Below, piece by piece: positions 7,722 to 15,434 of a stretch of 34,111 nt of DNA; position 1 is the first letter of the stretch; every line of letters starts with the position of its first letter. The stretch comes from DATLZB01 sp035574175 (GTDB taxonomy: Bacteria; Pseudomonadota; Alphaproteobacteria; Rhizobiales; Hyphomicrobiaceae): assembly GCA_035574175.1 (NCBI GenBank), contig DATLZB010000150.1, forward strand, positions 1 through 34,111, read 5' to 3'. The translations under genes and the position numbers were made by a program. The notes under the pieces were generated by a model. That model saw only the letters and a list, made by a program, of their open reading frames with translations. It was not told the origin of the DNA and made no database searches.

Positions 7722-8108
7722 TGACGATTTCCTCCTGAGGTTGACTTTGAGGGCCTCTACTCGGCCCTGAACGGGCGAGAGGCTGCAGAATCCATCAAAA
7801 GGATGCGGCAACACCCCCTATGGCGCAAGGCACCGTTCGCTGCCCCTTAGGGCTTGCTGGAACCGCACCGCGACATATTGGTTGGACACCGCGCTCGAAT
7901 GCTGCACCGCGTTGACGCGGGCCAATGTTCCGGGTAGAACGGGCGCGCCTTCATGACGCACCCTAGGCCGATTTGCGCGCCCGGCGGCGAGAGCTTTCCG
8001 GGGCTTGGACGGGTCCTTTAGTGGTGCGCGGTGCCATGCGGGTCCGGCGTTTGCGGCCGCAGGACCCCAGGCAGTTGAGCGACCGCAAACGTCCTCGAGG
8101 AGAAGCAC
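7722..8108. other. Divergent intergenic region before the ribosomal alpha operon
   Basis: 387 bp with no gene I can support on either strand. It holds a leader hairpin for the binding protein (AGGGCC / GGCCCT, 7750-7768), the likely alpha-operon promoter (7912-7940), and a GAGGAGAAG ribosome site just before rpsM. I see no remnant of secY or adk, the usual upstream neighbours of rpsM. Confidence 0.6.
7912..7940 (+). promoter_or_regulatory. Likely promoter of the rpsM-rpsK-rpoA-rplQ operon
   Basis: TTGACG (7912-7917) and TAGAAC (7935-7940) are separated by exactly 17 bp. The -35 matches five of six consensus bases and the -10 is a plausible alphaproteobacterial variant. It would give a leader of about 160 nt before rpsM, long enough for leader regulation. 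The operon needs a promoter here because the upstream gene is divergent. Confidence 0.5.
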
Positions 8109-8486
8109 TTGGCCCGTATTGCAGGCGTCAATATCCCCACCCAGAAGCGGGTGGAAATCGCGTTGCGTTATATCCACGGCATTGGTCCCGCCTTCGCCAA
8201 GCAGATTTGCGAAAAGGTCGGTATTCCACCCGAGCGACGGGTCAATCAGCTTACCGATGCGGAAGTGCTGCAGATCCGCGAGACGATCGACCGGGACTAT
8301 GTGGTCGAAGGGGATCTGAGGCGCGAAGTGGCGATGAACATCAAGCGGCTGATGGATCTGGGCTGCTATCGCGGACTGCGCCATCGCAAGACGCTTCCGG
8401 TGCGCGGCCAGCGCACGCGTACCAATGCGCGAACGCGCAAGGGCAAAGCAATTCCCATTGCCGGTAAGAAGAAGGTGACCAAATAG
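8109..8486 (+). CDS. rpsM: 30S ribosomal protein S13
   Basis: A 125-residue protein recognisable from end to end: MARIAGVNIP start, helix-two-turn-helix region with YIHGIGPAFAKQICEKVGI, the RLMDLGCYRGLRHRKTLPVR segment, and the basic TRTNARTRKGK tail that reaches the decoding centre. S13 sits in the 30S head and contacts the 50S subunit and tRNAs. The start codon is a TTG at 8109, backed by GAGGAGAAG 3 nt upstream. It is first in the alpha-operon block, 54 bp before rpsK. It is unusual that secY and adk are not directly upstream. Confidence 0.98.
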   Translation: MARIAGVNIPTQKRVEIALRYIHGIGPAFAKQICEKVGIPPERRVNQLTDAEVLQIRETIDRDYVVEGDLRREVAMNIKRLMDLGCYRGLRHRKTLPVRGQRTRTNARTRKGKAIPIAGKKKVTK

Positions 8487-8540
8487 TCGCCCCAGCGCCG
8501 AGCTTCTCACCCTCCTCATCCCCTCGGGAGCATCCAGACG

Positions 8541-8942
8541 ATGGCCAAAGCGCAGCAGCCGGTGCGCACGAAAGTGCGCCGCCGTGAGAAGAAGAACATC
8601 ACGTCAGGGGTTGCCCACGTCAACGCCAGTTTCAACAACACGATGATCACCATCACCGACGCCCAAGGCAATACCATTGCCTGGTCGTCTTCCGGCACCA
8701 TGGGGTTCAAAGGCTCTCGGAAATCCACCCCCTACGCCGCCCAGGTGGCTGCCGAGGACGCCGGCAAGAAGGCCATGGAGCACGGCATGAAGATCATCGA
8801 GGTCGAGGTGTGCGGGCCCGGTTCGGGCCGGGAGTCGGCGCTTAGGGCCCTGCAGGCGGTCGGCTTCCAGATCACCTCGATCCGCGACGTCACGCCGATA
8901 CCGCACAACGGCTGCCGCCCGCGGAAACGGCGCCGCGTCTAG
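8541..8942 (+). CDS. rpsK: 30S ribosomal protein S11
   Basis: A 133-residue protein with the standard S11 sequence: basic N-terminus (RRREKKNITSGVAHVNASF), NNTMITITDAQGNTIAWSS, GSRKSTPYAAQVAAEDA, and the C-terminal DVTPIPHNGCRPRKRRRV. S11 is part of the 30S platform near the mRNA exit. The ATG at 8541 has a GGGAGC site upstream. It lies between rpsM and rpoA in the usual order. Confidence 0.98.
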   Translation: MAKAQQPVRTKVRRREKKNITSGVAHVNASFNNTMITITDAQGNTIAWSSSGTMGFKGSRKSTPYAAQVAAEDAGKKAMEHGMKIIEVEVCGPGSGRESALRALQAVGFQITSIRDVTPIPHNGCRPRKRRRV

Positions 8943-8956
8943 GCAGAGGCCAATCT

Positions 8957-8972
8957 CCGGCCGAACGGCCGG
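8957..8972 (+). other. Stem-loop between rpsK and rpoA
   Basis: Perfect arms CCGGCC / GGCCGG around GAAC, in the 93-bp gap. There is no T-run, so it is more likely an RNA processing or stability hairpin than a terminator, since rpoA follows in the same operon. Confidence 0.4.
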
Positions 8973-9035
8973 CAAACCATTCCAAGATCCGGCGGCGGAC
9001 GATGGCGCTCGCCGCACCATGCAATGAGGTTCCAC

Positions 9036-10061
9036 ATGGCAAACGTCTTGCAAAAGAACTGGCAGGACTTGATCAGGCCAACCAAGCTCGACATTCAGCC
9101 CGGCCGTGACAAGGATCGTGTGGCCACCATCGTAGCGGAGCCGCTCGAACGTGGCTTCGGGATGACGCTCGGCAACGCGCTCAGGCGGGTACTGCTCTCC
9201 TCGCTTCAGGGCGCGGCCATCAAGACGGTGCAGATCGACGGCGTACTGCACGAGTTCTCTTCCATCGCGGGCGTGCGCGAGGATGTCACCAACATCATCC
9301 TCAACATCAAGGAGATTTCACTGCGCCTGCACTCGGAGGGTCCGAAGCGCATGGTGCTGAAGAAGGAAGGGCGCGGAGCCGCCAAAGCGGGTGACATCGA
9401 GGCGGGCCCGGACGTGGAGATCTTGAACCCCGACCACGTCATCTGCCACCTCGACCAGGGCGCCTCCATCCGCATGGAGTTCACGGCAGACATGGGCAAG
9501 GGCTACGTGCCCGCGGAGCGCAACCGCCCTGACGATGCGCCGATCGGGCTGATTCCCGTGGACAGCCTCTACAGCCCGGTAAAGAAGGTTTCCTACCGGG
9601 TCGAGAACACGCGAGAGGGCCAGATCCTCGACTACGACAAACTGACCATGACGGTGGAGACCGACGGCTCGCTCAGGGCAGAGGATGCGGTGGCGCTCGC
9701 GGCTCGAATTCTGCAGGACCAGCTCGCCGTGTTCATCAACTTCGAGGAGCCCAAAAAGGCGGTTGAGGAGATGCGTCATCCAGAGCTCTCCTTCAATGCC
9801 GCACTGCTCAAGAAGGTTGACGAGCTCGAGCTTTCGGTGCGCTCGGCAAATTGCCTCAAGAACGACAACATCGTCTACATCGGCGACCTCATCCAGAAGA
9901 CTGAGGCCGAGATGCTGAGGACACCGAACTTCGGCCGCAAGTCATTGAACGAAATCAAGGAAGTGCTGGCCACCATGGGCCTCCATCTCGGCATGGAGGT
10001 GCCGAACTGGCCGCCTGACAACATCGAGGAGCTGGCCAAGCGCTTCGAGGATCAGTACTGA
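9036..10061 (+). CDS. rpoA: DNA-directed RNA polymerase subunit alpha
   Basis: A 341-residue protein. The N-terminal assembly domain (about 1-235) shows the hallmark RGFGMTLGNALRRVLLSSL and GAAIKTVQIDGVLHEFSSI. The C-terminal domain (about 255-330) has LSVRSANCLKNDNI and the TPNFGRKSLNEIKEVL segment that binds UP elements and activators. The start at 9036 (MANVLQKNW) is preferred because GAGG lies 6 nt upstream; an in-frame ATG at 9024 overlaps that site and would add four residues. It is third in the alpha-operon block and is followed by rplQ after 104 bp. Confidence 0.98.
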   Translation: MANVLQKNWQDLIRPTKLDIQPGRDKDRVATIVAEPLERGFGMTLGNALRRVLLSSLQGAAIKTVQIDGVLHEFSSIAGVREDVTNIILNIKEISLRLHSEGPKRMVLKKEGRGAAKAGDIEAGPDVEILNPDHVICHLDQGASIRMEFTADMGKGYVPAERNRPDDAPIGLIPVDSLYSPVKKVSYRVENTREGQILDYDKLTMTVETDGSLRAEDAVALAARILQDQLAVFINFEEPKKAVEEMRHPELSFNAALLKKVDELELSVRSANCLKNDNIVYIGDLIQKTEAEMLRTPNFGRKSLNEIKEVLATMGLHLGMEVPNWPPDNIEELAKRFEDQY

Positions 10062-10165
10062 GGCAATCGACAGCGGGAACCGCTCGTTGTTGACTGCCCG
10101 ACGCCATCGACGCTCAGCAAGGTGAGGCCGCAGAACCTCCCGTTTTGACAACGCAAGGGTGACAC

Positions 10166-10603
10166 ATGCGACACCGAAAGCTCGGAAGGCGCTTCTCGCG
10201 CGACAGCGGCCATCGGCAGGCCATGCTCTCCAACATGGCGGCCGCTCTCATCAGACACGAGCAGATCGCGACTACGCTCGCCAAGGCCAAGGACTTGAAG
10301 CGCGTGATGGACAAGTACATCACGCTCGCCAAGCGGGGCGATCTCAACTCGCGGCGGCTCGCGGCAGCGCGTCTGCGCGATGAGGAGATGGTCAAGAAGC
10401 TCTTCGACACGCTCGGCCCCCGCTATAAGGACCGCGCCGGTGGCTACACGCGGGTGCTCAAGGCCGGCTACCGCTACGGCGACAGTGCCGCGCGCGCCGT
10501 CATCGAACTGGTCGATCGTGACACGGCCGCCAAAGGCAAGGACGACAAGTCCCGCGTCGAGCAGGAACGCGCGGAGGGCGGGGAGCCGGCGCAGGCGCCC
10601 TGA
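10166..10603 (+). CDS. rplQ: 50S ribosomal protein L17
   Basis: A 145-residue protein starting MRHRKLGRRFSRDSGHRQAM, the signature of bacterial L17, followed by NMAAALIRHEQIATTLAKAKDL and the GGYTRVLKAGYRYGDSA core. The C-terminal 30 residues are charged and low in complexity, as in other alphaproteobacterial L17. The ATG at 10166 follows an AAGGGTGAC ribosome site. It is the last gene of the ribosomal block and converges on the carboxylase gene with 21 bp between stops; I see no strong terminator there. Confidence 0.98.
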   Translation: MRHRKLGRRFSRDSGHRQAMLSNMAAALIRHEQIATTLAKAKDLKRVMDKYITLAKRGDLNSRRLAAARLRDEEMVKKLFDTLGPRYKDRAGGYTRVLKAGYRYGDSAARAVIELVDRDTAAKGKDDKSRVEQERAEGGEPAQAP

Positions 10604-10624
10604 TCGTCGCGCGGGCCGCACGTC

Positions 10625-12637
10625 TCACGCGAATTCGAGGATCACGGCGTCCACGGCAAGGCTGTCGCCGGGCTTGGCCCTGATCGCCTTGACGACGCCA
10701 TCGCGTTCGGCGCGCAGAATGTTCTCCATTTTCATAGCTTCGACAACGGCGAGCGGATCGCCAGCCTTGACCTCCTGACCTTCGGTCACTGCGAGCGACT
10801 TGACGAGGCCCGGCATCGGGCAGAGAAGCAGCTTGGAAGTGTCGGCCTCGGCCTTGACGGGCATCAGCGCAGAGAGTTCCGCTTCGCGCTCGGTGAACAC
10901 GCGCACTGGTACCTGAATGCCGCGGAAGGCGAGGTCGCAGCCGTTGAGCAGCGATCGCACCTGCACGGCAACCTCTCGGCCGCCGACCCGCCCACTCCAG
11001 ACCGGGTCGCCCGGCCACCAGTCCGAGACGACATCGAGCGGCGGCCCCGCTGTGCCGCCCGCTATGAAACGCACCTTGTAGGCTCCGTCGCCGCCTTTCA
11101 CTTCCAGCCGACAGGTGCAGGCAGCGATCGTCACCACCCGCCGCTCTGCAAACCGCACGCGCTCGCCCGGCATTTGTTGGGTGATCGCACGGCGCCGCTG
11201 ATTGGAGAGGTGGTCGATGACGGCAGCCACTGCGGCCAGCGTTTCGACCTCTTCAGGGCTCGGCGGCCGAGGCTTGAAGCCGCCGGCGAACTCCTCGCTG
11301 ATGAAAGCTGTCGACAGCCGGCCCGACCGCCACCGGGGGTGCTGCATGAGGGCGGCGAGAAATGGGATGTTGTGCTGTATGCCGTCGATATAAAAGGCGT
11401 CAAGTGCGGCCGCCTGAAGTTCGATGGCAGCCTCCCGCGTGGGCGCGTGAGCGATAAGCTTGGCGATCATCGGATCGTAGTAGACGGAAATCTCGCCGCC
11501 CTCGGCAACGCCGGTGTCGATGCGGACGGTGCCGCCGCGGCAAGGGCCCTCGGGCGGAGGACGATAGCGTGTGAGGCGCCCGACCGAGGGCAGGAAGTTG
11601 CGAGAGGGGTCTTCCGCGTAGATGCGGCTTTCGACCGCCCAACCTGCCAGCCTCACGTCGGCCTGGCGCACTTTGAGCTTCTCACCTGCCGCCACGCGGA
11701 TCATCTGCTCGACGAGGTCGATGCCCGTTACGAGCTCGGTAACGGGGTGCTCAACCTGAAGGCGCGTATTCATCTCGAGGAAATAGAACGACCGGTCTTG
11801 GCCGGCGACGAACTCGACGGTGCCTGCCGAATCGTAGCCGACGGCCCTGGCCAACCGCACGGCTTGCTCGCCCATGGCGCGGCGGGTTTTTTCGTCGAGC
11901 AGCGGTGACGGCGCCTCCTCGATCACCTTCTGATTGCGGCGCTGGATGGAACACTCGCGCTCGCCTAGATGAATCACGTTGCCGTGCTTGTCGCCCAGCA
12001 CCTGTACCTCGATATGGCGCGGGTCGACGATGAACTTCTCGATGAAGAGGCGGTCGTCGCCGAAGCTCGAGGCAGCCTCCGAGCGGGCGCGCGCGAAGCC
12101 CTCCTCGACCTCACGCGGACCGGTCGCGATGCGCATGCCCTTGCCGCCGCCGCCAGCGGTGGCCTTGATGATGACCGGGTAGCCGATCTCGCCGGCGATT
12201 CGGACGGCGTCCTTCGCGTTGGCGATCTCCCCAAGAAAACCGGGAACGGTAGAGACCCCGGCCTCGGCTGCTCGCCGCTTGCTCTCGATCTTGTCGCCCA
12301 TGGCGGAGATGGCGGTGGCGTTCGGGCCGATGAAGGCGATGCCGGCGGCGGCAAGCGCCTGCGGGAAGGCAGCGCGCTCGGAGAGGAAGCCGTAGCCCGG
12401 ATGGACGGCTTCGGCGCCCGTCTTACGGCAGGCTTCCACGATGGTGTCGATGACGAGATAGGACTGCGCGGCGGGTGGGGGGCCGATGTGGACGGCCTCG
12501 TCAGCCATCTCCACGTGGAGGGCATCGCGATCGGCGTCGGAATAAACCGCAACCGTCCTGATCCCCATTCGGCGCGCCGTCTTGATCACCCTGCAGGCAA
12601 TCTCGCCGCGGTTGGCGATCAGGATCTTCTTGAACAT
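10625..12637 (-). CDS. pccA: Acetyl/propionyl-CoA carboxylase alpha subunit (biotin carboxylase + BCCP)
   Basis: A 670-residue biotin-dependent enzyme subunit; 665-670 is normal for PccA. The biotin carboxylase part (about 1-445) starts MFKKILIANRGEIACR and holds the ATP-grasp glycine loop AGGGGKGMR, EKFIVDPRHIEVQVLGD, and EMNTRLQVEHPVTE. A middle linker domain follows, then a C-terminal biotinyl domain with EAMKMEN, where Lys636 should carry biotin. It would carboxylate biotin with ATP and bicarbonate for transfer to propionyl-CoA, or a related acyl-CoA. The start at 12637 is set by the conserved N-terminus; the upstream 21 codons are not family-like. The beta subunit (pccB) and methylmalonyl-CoA mutase are not in the window, so the exact acyl-CoA is inferred. 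Confidence 0.93.
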   Translation of the reverse strand: MFKKILIANRGEIACRVIKTARRMGIRTVAVYSDADRDALHVEMADEAVHIGPPPAAQSYLVIDTIVEACRKTGAEAVHPGYGFLSERAAFPQALAAAGIAFIGPNATAISAMGDKIESKRRAAEAGVSTVPGFLGEIANAKDAVRIAGEIGYPVIIKATAGGGGKGMRIATGPREVEEGFARARSEAASSFGDDRLFIEKFIVDPRHIEVQVLGDKHGNVIHLGERECSIQRRNQKVIEEAPSPLLDEKTRRAMGEQAVRLARAVGYDSAGTVEFVAGQDRSFYFLEMNTRLQVEHPVTELVTGIDLVEQMIRVAAGEKLKVRQADVRLAGWAVESRIYAEDPSRNFLPSVGRLTRYRPPPEGPCRGGTVRIDTGVAEGGEISVYYDPMIAKLIAHAPTREAAIELQAAALDAFYIDGIQHNIPFLAALMQHPRWRSGRLSTAFISEEFAGGFKPRPPSPEEVETLAAVAAVIDHLSNQRRRAITQQMPGERVRFAERRVVTIAACTCRLEVKGGDGAYKVRFIAGGTAGPPLDVVSDWWPGDPVWSGRVGGREVAVQVRSLLNGCDLAFRGIQVPVRVFTEREAELSALMPVKAEADTSKLLLCPMPGLVKSLAVTEGQEVKAGDPLAVVEAMKMENILRAERDGVVKAIRAKPGDSLAVDAVILEFA

Positions 12638-12686
12638 GGAAGGCCGGTGCCCGTTGCTTGCTTGCGTGCCGAGAAGGTACGTGCTG

Positions 12687-12714
12687 GTTCTAGACCGCAA
12701 CGGGGTCTTGGCAA
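12687..12714 (-). promoter_or_regulatory. Candidate promoter of the carboxylase gene
   Basis: On the minus strand TTGCCA (12714-12709) and TAGAAC (12692-12687) are 16 bp apart, 50 bp before the carboxylase ATG. The -10 hexamer is the same as the one proposed for the alpha operon. It is supported only by the match and position. Confidence 0.4.
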
Positions 12715-12763
12715 AGCGGCGGCGTGCTATCTATGGCGGATACCCCGGCTCGCCGACAGACAC

Positions 12764-13762
12764 TCAAGCGGCGCGGTGGTGCCGGTCGAGCAACGCCTGC
12801 AGTGGTGGGGCGAGCCGGATGCCCACGTCGGTCAGCGCGGCGAGGACGGCCTCTTCGTTGCGGCCGCAAAGGACGCCGCGCCCAAGTCTCTGGGCAAGCC
12901 ACTCGGCCTGCAGCTCGCGGACCGGCTCGCCGGTGATGATCTCGACCCGCTGGCGCTCGAGCCGCTCGAGGGCACGCTCCTCGGGTGATTGAGTGCGGTA
13001 GCTGGCGAACAAAGGGGGCAACTCGCCCCTGTGGTCCACCTCGCGGGCGAACCACGGCTCGTCCTGCAGCATGCGCTCGCGGCTTGGCACCGCATAGCCA
13101 CTCGCCGTCATCATGGCGGCGATCATGACCCTGATGAAGAGCGACGACCAGCCCGGCGCGTCGGGCCATTGGGCCGCGCAGTCTGCCGGGTAGACCGCAT
13201 CGTTGATAGCGAAAAGAACGTCGGCTTCACTGCGGGTAATCGCCATGGTGCCCTCCGCACCGTAAGCGCATAGGATGGTGCGCACGCTCTCCACCTCGGC
13301 GGCGGTTATGCGGCCGGGCGCCAGAGGGGATGCGCCGCGGAGTGGTCCCCAACCAGCGAGCACCGCGTCCCTGATCTGGGCGAGCGCGAAGCACGCCAGG
13401 CTCACCGGCGCCCAGCGGCTCTGCTTCAACACATCGATCAACAGGTCGAACTCCGTCTTGGTGGCGACCCGGCCTTTGCCGTTGGAGATGTGGGCGATGA
13501 GCCATTCACTCTGGCTGCGGGTGACGTAGCCGGACGGCTCTGCCTCGCGCACGAGGTAGTCGGTGACGGTATCGAGGAAGAACTCGGCCCAGGCGGGATC
13601 CTGGACGGGGCAGGCGTTGTGGATGGCGAACAGCGCCTCGATCTGGGCAGGTCTCAGGCTTACTTCCTGGGCCAGCGCCCTGCGCAGCATGGCGACGTCG
13701 GCGTCCTTCACGCTGCCCCGTTCGCAAATAGCACCGATGTCTGCGAACTGCAGCGTGCTCAT
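12764..13762 (-). CDS. Unknown cytoplasmic protein with internal duplication
   Basis: A 332-residue soluble protein without signal peptide or membrane segment. It contains two related units: about 16-87 and 150-231. Both share an acidic/Leu helix, then LFAIHNAC versus LFAINDAV, then an aromatic helix (WAEFFLDTVTDYL versus WSSLFIRVMIAAM), and then SGY. The C-terminal 70 residues are charged and helical. I recall similar uncharacterised proteins in alphaproteobacteria but no named domain, and give no function. The start ATG at 13762 is the first in frame and gives a sensible N-terminus. It is upstream of the carboxylase gene on the same strand (126 bp gap with its own promoter candidate) and divergent from the glycosyltransferase-like gene. 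Confidence 0.8.
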   Translation of the reverse strand: MSTLQFADIGAICERGSVKDADVAMLRRALAQEVSLRPAQIEALFAIHNACPVQDPAWAEFFLDTVTDYLVREAEPSGYVTRSQSEWLIAHISNGKGRVATKTEFDLLIDVLKQSRWAPVSLACFALAQIRDAVLAGWGPLRGASPLAPGRITAAEVESVRTILCAYGAEGTMAITRSEADVLFAINDAVYPADCAAQWPDAPGWSSLFIRVMIAAMMTASGYAVPSRERMLQDEPWFAREVDHRGELPPLFASYRTQSPEERALERLERQRVEIITGEPVRELQAEWLAQRLGRGVLCGRNEEAVLAALTDVGIRLAPPLQALLDRHHRAA

Positions 13763-13972
13763 GAATTGCCGGATCCTACCTCGGATGGAATGCGCCCGAG
13801 GCTAAGGGGCCAAGCTTACCAACCGGCTAACAGGTATTTGGGGAACGGCCCGACGTGGCGACTTCGCCACGGCGCTGGGTGTCGAGTTCGCGCTGGTGGA
13901 AGGGCTTGCATGGGCTATGATGGTGCGGGGCGTGGTGCCCGCGACGGGTGGCGGATCAACTCGGGACAGGGT

Positions 13973-14779
13973 ATGGGCGAGGAACGATGGCGGGGTGAGT
14001 TCGATCGCGCCCAGCTCAGCAGGGCGGCGAACGTCATCTGCATCAAGTGGGGCACCCGCTACGGCCCGGAGTGGGTCAACCGCCTCTATGGGATGGTGAA
14101 GCGGAACACGACCTGGACCATCCGTTTCGTCTGCTTCACCGATGACGCGTCCGGTATCCGCTCCGAGGTCGAATGCCAGCCGCTGCCCGAGATGCGCCTT
14201 GATCCAGCGCTCGGCAAGAACTGGCGCAAGGTGGGGCTGATGGGTGAAGGCCTCGGCGGACTTGTCGGCATGACGTTGTTCCTGGACCTCGACGTCGTCG
14301 TCCTCGACAGCGTCGATCCGTTCTTCACCTATCCTGGTCGCTTCTGCATCATTCGCGAATGGAAGGACCCCGAACTCGGCTATGGCAACAGCTCGGTGAT
14401 GCGCTACTTCATCGGCATGGAAAGCTCGGTGCTCGAGCGCTTCCATGCAACACCCGCTGAGGTGCTCAAGGGCACTTACGCCTTGAAGGAGCAGAACTTC
14501 GTCTCCAAGAACGTGGCCGAGCTGACGTTCTGGCCGGCCGACTGGTGCGTGCCCTTTTCGATCGCCTGCCTGCCGCGGAACCGCCTGCTGCGCTACTTCT
14601 CGACGCCGAAGCCGCCTAAGCAGGGCAAGATACTGGTCTTCTTCGGGCGCATCACGCCGGAGACGGCCATGCGGGGCGAGCACGAGTCGCGAAAGCGCGC
14701 CGGTCCGGCCCCGCTGTTGCGCCCGACGCGCCGTCGGTTCCAGCCGGCGCCGTGGATCGGCGAGCACTGGCGCGAGTAG
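13973..14779 (+). CDS. Glycosyltransferase-like protein (GT-A type, DLD motif)
   Basis: A 268-residue protein whose conserved part starts NVICIKWGTRYGPEWVNRL, continues with RFVCFTDD, and holds LFLDLDVVVLD (a DxD-type metal/nucleotide-sugar motif), then SSVMRYFIG and WPADWCVPF. This layout fits a GT-A fold glycosyltransferase related to the GT8/GT32-like hypothetical proteins; donor and acceptor are unknown. The start is uncertain: the ATG at 13973 fits the rise in third-position GC and places 18 residues before the conserved core, but its ribosome site is poor; an ATG at 13910 has a good GGAAGG site and would give 289 residues. The last 40 residues are Arg/Pro-rich. It ends 5 bp before a strong hairpin. 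Confidence 0.72.
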   Translation: MGEERWRGEFDRAQLSRAANVICIKWGTRYGPEWVNRLYGMVKRNTTWTIRFVCFTDDASGIRSEVECQPLPEMRLDPALGKNWRKVGLMGEGLGGLVGMTLFLDLDVVVLDSVDPFFTYPGRFCIIREWKDPELGYGNSSVMRYFIGMESSVLERFHATPAEVLKGTYALKEQNFVSKNVAELTFWPADWCVPFSIACLPRNRLLRYFSTPKPPKQGKILVFFGRITPETAMRGEHESRKRAGPAPLLRPTRRRFQPAPWIGEHWRE

Positions 14780-14783
14780 CGTC

Positions 14784-14809
14784 GGGGCCGCCCCACCCGG
14801 GGCGGCCCC
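14784..14809. terminator. Bidirectional terminator-like hairpin
   Basis: Perfect 11-bp arms GGGGCCGCCCC / GGGGCGGCCCC around a 4-nt loop (ACCC), between the convergent glycosyltransferase-like gene and the small exported-protein gene. No T-run follows, but the stem is the strongest in the window and its place between two stops fits a terminator for both strands. Confidence 0.7.
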
Positions 14810-14844
14810 TCTGCCGGTCGTCATCGCTGTCACCCGCAGGGATG

Positions 14845-15129
14845 CTAGTTGTGGGTCAGGCGGTAGACCAGTGCGTTGTGCCGGTTCTGGGCGAGCTGGA
14901 TCTGCCACCGCTCCAGGAACGTCACCCGGCCATCGGCCCTGGCGCGCCACTTGAGCATGTCGAGCCGGTGCTGGCTCTGCCGGATCTGGAATCGCTCGTA
15001 GGGCGTCAGCACGGGGGCGCGGAACGATTTCACCAGGGACGGCCCCTTGTAGGAAGGGTAGGAAGGCGCAGCCATGGCCGTTCCCGACATCAGGATCGCC
15101 GCCAGCGTGGCGACTGCAACGGTCTTCAT
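14845..15129 (-). CDS. Small exported protein with degenerate EF-hand-like repeat
   Basis: A 94-residue protein with a signal peptide (1-20, AMA-AP cleavage). The ATG at 15129 is fixed by GAGGAGAG upstream; the frame runs on to 15261 without coding character. The mature protein has two related units: LTPYERFQIRQSQHRL (about 41-56) and DGRVTFLERWQIQLAQNRH (about 66-84), each a T-x-x-ER helix rich in Gln. DGRVTFLE matches positions 5-12 of an EF-hand loop, but the acidic residues expected at positions 1 and 3 are Arg, so calcium binding is doubtful. Similar short exported proteins occur in Hyphomicrobiales; function unknown. Confidence 0.75.
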   Translation of the reverse strand: MKTVAVATLAAILMSGTAMAAPSYPSYKGPSLVKSFRAPVLTPYERFQIRQSQHRLDMLKWRARADGRVTFLERWQIQLAQNRHNALVYRLTHN

Positions 15130-15434
15130 CGTTTCTCTCCTCATTCTCTTTCCTGTTTCCCGCCGGGCGGCAGTACCGTCCCGTATCGGGCTTGCACGGG
15201 AAAAGACGCGGGGAGCCCAGAGATCCCGTCGAGATTTCGACGGATTTGCGATCACGAGCACGTTGAGGTTTCGATGCCGGCGGGCCGCCTCATGAACGGC
15301 AGATGAAAGGTCCGATGTGGGTCATTCAGATCACGGATCGATGGGCGCTCCTCCGCCTCGCTGGCACCTCTGATACCCGGTCCGGGTAGCGAGCTGGACC
15401 GATGGCCGAGGGGTAGCAGCGGTCCGTTATCCCC
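15130..15434. other. Intergenic region without recognisable gene
   Basis: 305 bp between the small exported protein and RNase D genes, both on the minus strand. It must hold the promoter of the former and the end of the RNase D transcript. The reading frames present look non-coding and I see no convincing terminator or promoter. Confidence 0.5.

Noticed and set aside
7818..8519. 233-codon open frame on the minus strand across the start of rpsM.
   Set aside because: It runs antisense to S13, a certain gene, and has no ribosome site or family-like motif; it is a GC-rich shadow frame.
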